In this document: positions 57,749-64,000 of the stretch, piece by piece | Position numbering within the stretch: the stretch's first letter is position 1 | How the letters are laid out: each line of letters begins with the position of its first letter | NCBI GenBank assembly: GCA_029255685.2 | Contig: CM055318.2 | Coordinates: 10,979,001-11,043,000, forward strand | Direction of reading: 5' to 3' | Origin: Silene conica | Taxonomy: Eukaryota > Streptophyta > Magnoliopsida > Caryophyllales > Caryophyllaceae | Length of the DNA stretch: 64,000 nt | Translations under genes and position numbers: made by a program | The notes under the pieces: model-generated | Seen by the model: only the letters and a program-made list of their open reading frames with translations | Database searches by the model: none | What the model was told of the DNA's origin: nothing

Positions 57749-59928
57749 CTTTTTTACTGTTTTTTTTACAGTTTCAATTTCCAAGCTCAAGAATTTGCCC
57801 ACGAAATTAGATAGTTTTAATTTTTTTAACTTCTCTTATAATACTCTCCCTGAAATGAGCGCATTTCTTCACATTTATTTATTTTAGGTTATTTTTTCGT
57901 CTATGTAGAATTAAACTTTTATTTTTACATGGATTCATTTTCTACAAATAATTCCAATTTAACATTTTTCTGTAAACTTTTTCTTATTTTAAATATTCAA
58001 AAAGTACAAATAGTTATGTGCGACCACATTACACAAAGCTAATATAATGTGATTACAAGTATAAATCATTACATTATCATTACTGTTGGACTGTTGGTTA
58101 TTGTAACTGTTGTACACAATATTTATGTAAAGCAGTCTTATATAAGTATAACTATCTAACAAAGTCATTTGTAATTCAAAATAGTTAATATACATATTTT
58201 CATTTACGATGGACAATATTTGTCTTAAGATTAAAACGGTTCAAGTAGTAATAAAAACAAAACCATTGTCATTTTCTAGACAATTTACCATTGATTTAAT
58301 AATACGCGTCTTAAGCAAGACTTGTTAAACCATACTATTCGAAAAAACAGATAATTTAGATTACCGTAGACTCCAAATATGATTAGGTTGTGATTAAAGT
58401 ATTAGATCTCTACTAATTAAATCTTGTAATCTACTCCTACAGTCGTAGTATAGATTAAATTACACACTTTGGCAGCACACATTGGAAGACCACTTTAAAA
58501 AAGAGAAAGGAATTTGGGGAACAAAATAATTGGAGTGTGTTATGTTAAATGTGTAGTACTATTTTGTGTAATCAAATCCCCAATTTAGAGTAACAAAATT
58601 GAGTGTACTAAACACAAAGAGCATAAAACAGGGAGAACAATTTCAACATTCAACTGTCAGCAAAGTAACCAAAAAGTTGTTTTTCTAATTCATTTACTTT
58701 GGTCAATATCATATCAACTCTTCTTCCTCTATCCTCTTTAATTTCTTCTCTGTTCATTTCTTCTGTGCCAGGTTGTTATTCTCTTCACTTCCCTCTTCTC
58801 TTTTACAAATTTTTACTTGCGACGACTCATAATCGATTTAAATAATGTTAAAAGAGGAAAGCGGGTTGTGAGACGTCACAAACTTGTCATGGTCATAAGT
58901 GCTGTTTTTTTAATTATGTGAACTGGGTATTCATTGGTGATTAATTATGTCACCAATTATTGTTCCATGACTTAATTAATGAGTTTCAAGATCTTTATTT
59001 AATGGGTATTGATTGTTTTCTGTAAGTACAATAGTTATTTGTTTAAGACGAAAGTATCCGTATTATGGGTCAAATACCATAGAGAAGACAAAAGTGAAAT
59101 GCCTAGAAGGCTAGAAGTATGAATCTTTTGAATTGGAATAATGGGTTTTTGTTGTAATTTGTTGGAGTTTAATGGTGTGGTGATTTTAGTGATTGTTTGA
59201 TTTTGAATTGATGTAATCAGTTAAGTGTGAAGTGGGATTATGTCTGAGTTTAGTAATCTGAAAAGATTGCAACTTTTTTCCCTAAAATAGTTGGATTTGA
59301 TAAAAAGTGTATTGGAATTTAGTAACTGAATGATGTGTGATCTTGTAATTTAGTTAAAAGATGCAAACTTTCTTAAATTGTGAGTTCATCCTAAGTTTGG
59401 TGATTGATAGGGCTCCCAATAATTAGGTAGAAGACTGTAACCACCAAAGTCTAGTGGTGGTGGGTGAAGCATAAAGCATTGATGATCCTGAGGTTGTTGA
59501 ATATTGGGTATTTAAAAACCGTCCAGGGAATTTCAGAATATAATTTGTAGTACATAGGTTTTAGAGTTTAGAGTAGATGATATTGAGTTAGAATTTGAAA
59601 GATGTTCAAATCAAAGAGTTTTTGCTGAACTGCCTTCAATTCTTGGTGTTTTGTACATTATTTTTTTGGTGTACATGAGGCAAAGGGCAATTTTATGTCA
59701 ACGAGTTTCAAAGCGTGGTCATGACTCATGAGTACTGTCAGTGATTTCTCCAAATAAACTAGCTAACATATGACCTGTACATCTAAGTTGACTGTTTTCT
59801 TTTCATTCAATGTGTTAATGATGCTATCTAAAACTAATGATTGACTTCGTTTCATTCTATTATTTTCTGCTGTGCAGATGTGTTGCTTTGTTTGCTGACT
59901 TCCCGTGAGTTGGTAATTGGCACCGGTA
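57749..59928. other. Spacer, promoter and probable 5' leader of the receptor kinase gene
   Basis: No coding gene seen. The T/C-rich zone at 58680-58810 is a plausible transcription start and first leader exon. A CTGTGCAG acceptor at about 59871-59878 precedes the coding start by 50 nt, so a 5' UTR intron is likely. Confidence 0.45.
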
Positions 59929-62900
59929 ATGATGGCATTGCTGATGGAGCGACAACTCCCTTTTGTTGTTTTAGCCTTTCTGTGTTTGCTCCCTTGTAAT
60001 ATGGCGGACTTTCAAGGTATTGATAAGTGACTGTTAGTTTGATTGGAACGTATGCAAAACTACAATCTAGTGGTGCTTGTTCTCACCTCTCTCCCTTCCC
60101 CCAAAGGAGAAGGTATCTTTACTGGCATACCCGTGCTCCATAGATTGCCACCAATTTGACAGGAACCGTATATTTTGGTCCCGTGTTTTTTTTGTCTCAT
60201 TATCATCTATGACTACAAGATAATCTATATTCCTTTTCACAATCATGTATAAGAATTATGAACTTTCTGATGTTTCTCTTGTCATCAGGAAAGGCACTTT
60301 ATGCGTTAAAACGTTCTTTAAATGGTTCATCAAGTCAGCTGGCTGACTGGAACCCCAATCTAGTGAGTCCATGCACTTGGTCAAATGTCATGTGCAACTC
60401 TGGTTTGGTGTATTCTCTGTAAGTAACGCTGTAGTTTGCTCTCCTATGGTGTGAAGAAGTTCTTACAAGTGTGTGGATTATTGGTTGATATTGCTGTCTA
60501 ACTTAAGTTTGGTCACAGAACATTGTCATCGATGGGATTTCCTGGAACTTTGTCTCCTGAAATTGGCGTCCTTACAACCCTTACATCTCTGTAAGTTTAC
60601 TTCTCATGAATTAGTTAGGCATTCATGTTGTACAATTGCACCAACAAAGGGGACATTCTGGTACAGTGTCTAATTTTTTGTCAACATCCGTCCCTATCAA
60701 GATCTTATCTTGCATGTGTTTTTTCACTTATTTTTCATGATGGTGTGGAAATTAGTTGAAGTTCAAACAACTCTGGGTATTTTGACCTTGTGGCTGTTCC
60801 TTCAGAGTTGCGCAACTTTTAGTAGTAGCTGAACAGAAAATTAGTGTTACGGGTTTATTTAGTTGAAGTACTAGCTGACTATTATGAAACCTGAAACATA
60901 TGCAAAGTTAATGGTAATCCTAGAAAGCTGAAGAACATGACTAATAGTTGGTTTATGGTATGTTCTATAATGCTTAATGACTATTATGTGAGGGCATAAC
61001 TTCTATTCTCCATGGCTTCCAAATCAAGGTATCATACACACTTTGGGAGGCTTGGACTCATACTCTTAGGTGGAACTTCTGTTTATATTGTAGTTCTACT
61101 GAGTATCATGGTTATTTGATTGGCAACACTTCCAATTTGAAAAGGTTTATTTTTGGTAGAAATAAGGGTAAGATTATCCCTAAGACTTTCCGTGCCACAT
61201 CAGTTTTCCACAAGCTTTTATTATTTCTTTATTGTTTAGACTCACCCCAGACCCACCTCAGACTTTATACATTATCAGACTTTATACATTATCTGTTGGA
61301 CTCACCTCAGACTTTACTTTTCTTACATTACTTTTTTTTACAAAAAGAAATGACAATGGCAACCACGCATTGTATAATTTCAACGGAAAGTGGGGTCAAG
61401 ACTCACCCAAAGTCTTAAGTTGAGTCTTGGATTTCCAAGACTCAACTTAAGACTTTGTTAAGACTTTGTTAGATTATTTGTAGTTTTGAGTGAGTCTTGT
61501 CTTAAGACTAGCAATAATCTTACCCTAATGTTTTAAACCATTTCCAACAGAGGTGAACTTGCGGAGTCTAACTACTCTCTGGCTATGGAATATGATGGAA
61601 TAATGCAAAAAATGTCACTATAATCTGACCATTTTTTTGTCTTCTTTCTTCATTTTGGCTCCACATCGAACCTTTTCTCTCCGTTCTTCCTGTTTTTTCA
61701 GTATATGTACCACCTACTAATTTGTGACTTTAGGGAAGTATTCAACACAAATTTTGTAGAACTGCTACACAAACAATCCTTGAATTGATGCATGTGAATC
61801 TTAGGGAGATTGAGTGACTCCCTTACCCCTTACGAAACCTAGCTGGTTTTGTTGATAATATGAACTGCATTGGCTGTGCAGGTCTCTGGAAGGGAATGCC
61901 ATTACTGGCCAAATTCCTAAAGAGTTTGGAAGTTTGACCAGTCTAACAAACTTGGATTTAGAGCGTAACCATTTGACTGGTGAAATACCATCCTCCCTTG
62001 GTAATCTTAAAAATCTTAAATATTTGTAAGTGATACCGCTTGTACTATATTATATTGAATCATGGTTACTTCTGTTTGATTGCCTTTAGTTATACCATTT
62101 TTTTTTGCTATGCAGAATTTTGAGCAATAACGATCTCACTGGGACTATCCCGGAGTCACTATCTGCACTGACTAGCTTAATTAGCCTGTAAGTGAACGTA
62201 AACAAATTGTCGTACTTTGTTGTCCTTGTTTTCTTCAACCTTTTTATTTCAGTTAGAAATTTTTAAGATACAGATACTGCCAGAACTTATAAGTTACTAT
62301 TCCCGTGTCTCATGAATTATGCTTTGGGTGGCAGCCAGCTCTTTTCAAATCAACTCAGTGGGAAAGTTCCTGAACAACTCTTTCAGATTCCAAAGTACAA
62401 GTATGATGAACTTCAACTTATAGCTAATCTTGTCCATCTTGTCACGCTTTCAGTACTGTTTCTCTGATTGCGACCTTCATTTATGGTTGTTTTTGTTGCA
62501 GTTTCACCGATAATAAGTTGAACTGTGGTGGAGATCCTCATCATTTGTGCGCATCTGATTACAGTGAAACAGGTAGGAATGTATACTTTGGTGCCTCTCC
62601 ATCTTTAAATATCTCAATTCTTAGATTTTAACGTTACAGTTGAGGTTTGGTTTAATGATTGGTGTGCCGCACTATGTCAGGTAATTCAAACAAATCAAAA
62701 GTTGGAGTTATTGTAGGAGTAATTGGAGGGCTTGTTGGAATACTACTTATTGGAGTCCTCGTGTTATGTGTGTGCAAAAGTAGATATAAGGGTTTCAAGC
62801 GTGAAGTTTATGTTGATGTTGCAGGTCAGTTGTTTGCTCTTTACCTTTCTAGCTTCCATGTTTATTACGACTTGCTTAGTGTAACTATTTTGTCAGGACA

Positions 62901-64000
62901 GACTGGTTTTGAGTTTTAGTTAACCCAGTAAGGGAGTCACGAGAGTAGTTTTTATGCTGACGGATTTCGATACCGGGTCACGTGTACTGCCCTTTTCCGG
63001 CAATCACCTCAATAATCACTTTGTGTTGTAAAGTGAATAGTGTTCCTTTTAAGGGAGAAATATGGTCTGAAGTTTGACAAATATGTAATGATCAAAATAT
63101 ATGAACCATTTCCCCTCGAAAAATATATATATATGAACCATCTCTGTACAGCTCTTATTTGCCTTGAACCCATTTTTTGTCGGCGTACTTTTACAGGTGA
63201 AGTTGATCGTAGAATTGCATTTGGGCAGCTTAAGCGATTTGCATACAGGGAATTGCAGATAGCAACTGACAACTTCAATGAGAAAAACGTTCTTGGTCAA
63301 GGTGGCTTTGGCAAGGTTTATAAAGGATTGCTTGGCGATGGTACGAAGGTTGCGGTGAAACGATTAACTGATTATGAAAGCCCGGGAGGGGATGCAGCTT
63401 TTCAACGTGAGGTTGAGATGATTAGCGTCGCTGTGCATAGGAATCTACTACGGCTGATTGGGTTTTGTACTACTCCAACTGAACGACTTTTGGTGTACCC
63501 TTTTATGAAGAACCTAAGCGTTGCTTACCGCCTCAGGGGTACATCCTTTTCTTCTTGATTGTATATGATGTTTCTTGACCAGGCACGGGATTTGTGTACA
63601 CGTTCTAAAAAAGAACAAAAAAAAAAATTAAAGTTTAGTTTTTGAAAGCAAACTAGAAATGTGTTCGGGACCTAAATATGGCTAACAATCCTTCAGAATC
63701 TCACCAGTCTTCATTGGTCTCTAACCTCGTTATAAGATGAAGTGTCGGACTGACAAGGATCGGGGATGGATTCCATGCCCGTGCCCTAAGAGGGTTGTGT
63801 CGGACATGCCCATGGATCCAAAAGTGAGAGTTGAAGTAACGTAGATCATGTTTGATTTTTTGGCAAATTGCATTACCCTTAAGAGTTAAGACCATAGATC
63901 CTGTTTGTAGTACCATAAAGTCTAATGAGAAAGGTTGGCTCTTCAAAATCTATCTAATCTTTCAAAGAAAAGTGCTATGCCTCCCCGAATTTTCATTTTT
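59929..64000 (+). CDS. LRR-II receptor-like kinase (At5g10290/At5g65240-like), 5' part
   Basis: Nine exons in the window, all in frame: 59929-60016, 60289-60418, 60519-60590, 61882-62025, 62116-62187, 62335-62400, 62502-62572, 62681-62824, 63197-63538; the rest lies beyond the right edge. They encode a signal peptide ([14 protein letters not shown]), an LRRNT domain ([31 protein letters not shown]), about four LRRs ([38 protein letters not shown]), the short linker with [12 protein letters not shown], a membrane helix ([20 protein letters not shown]) and the start of the kinase ([14 protein letters not shown], glycine loop [17 protein letters not shown] lysine, [20 protein letters not shown]). 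Exon phases at each LRR repeat are of the SERK/LRR-II type. LRR-II proteins often act as co-receptors; the partner of this one is unknown. The catalytic loop is not in the window. Two ATGs lie in tandem (59929, 59932). Confidence 0.93.
61166..61525. mobile_element. Tourist-like (PIF/Harbinger) MITE in intron 3 of the receptor kinase
   Basis: 360 bp starting GGGTAAGATTATCCCTAAGAC and ending AGCAATAATCTTACCC, with TAA directly flanking both sides (61163-61165 and 61526-61528). Inverted GGGTAAGATTAT ends and a 3-bp TAA duplication fit the Tourist group. Inside it lies a perfect hairpin with 23-bp arms (61409-61431 and 61434-61456). Confidence 0.85.

Overview
The window is nuclear DNA of a flowering plant. 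Spliced genes carry GT-AG introns, two tRNA families carry the introns usual in plants, and plant-only families are present (EPFL peptide, S-protein homologue, QUA2-like methyltransferase, LRR-II receptor kinase). Repeated 'tactccgta/tacggagta' words and the general look suggest a eudicot, possibly Caryophyllales; that placement is only a guess.

Host genes from left to right, all on the + strand: (1) 1178-3787, an intron-less molybdenum-cofactor-sulfurase-like PLP-fold protein; (2) 5721-8917, a three-exon putative plastid membrane and coiled-coil protein; (3) 10550-11086, a two-exon secreted EPFL-type cysteine peptide; (4) 14444-16747, a plant self-incompatibility S1-type (SPH) gene split by a 1.8-kb MULE; (5) 23419-26206, an 11-exon chloroplast HAD/CbbY-like phosphatase; (6) 42329-46537, an eight-exon QUA2/QUL-like putative Golgi methyltransferase; (7) 59929 to the right edge, the 5' part of an LRR-II receptor kinase. 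RNA genes are two intron-containing elongator tRNA-Met copies (27107, 30350) in a duplicated block and one intron-containing tRNA-Tyr (57657).

The rest is mainly transposon-derived. Elements with both ends visible are: a long-TIR MULE with a perfect 9-bp target duplication (14703-16505); a 3.45-kb CACTA element carrying a tnpA-like (Transposase_24-type) gene but no visible main transposase (19531-22983); an hAT element with a perfect 8-bp duplication that later received a LINE (37761-40791); three 5'-truncated LINEs with target duplications (32237-33650, 38074-40610, 50266-53706); a minus-strand Helitron (48205-49654); a microsatellite-seated element built around a 'GTTTCAC' minisatellite (55923-57059); Stowaway- and Tourist-like MITEs; and a solo Copia-type LTR in an intron.

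The genes do not form a pathway; each is a separate transcription unit. The points most worth a second look are the SPH gene split by a recent-looking MULE, the (TA)n-seated element with its minisatellite, a hairpin repeat present twice with one paired base change, a possible intron-by-duplication in the methyltransferase gene, and an apparent catalytic Lys-to-Arg change in the MOCOS-like protein. All exon borders are read from splice signals and frame continuity and have not been checked against transcripts.
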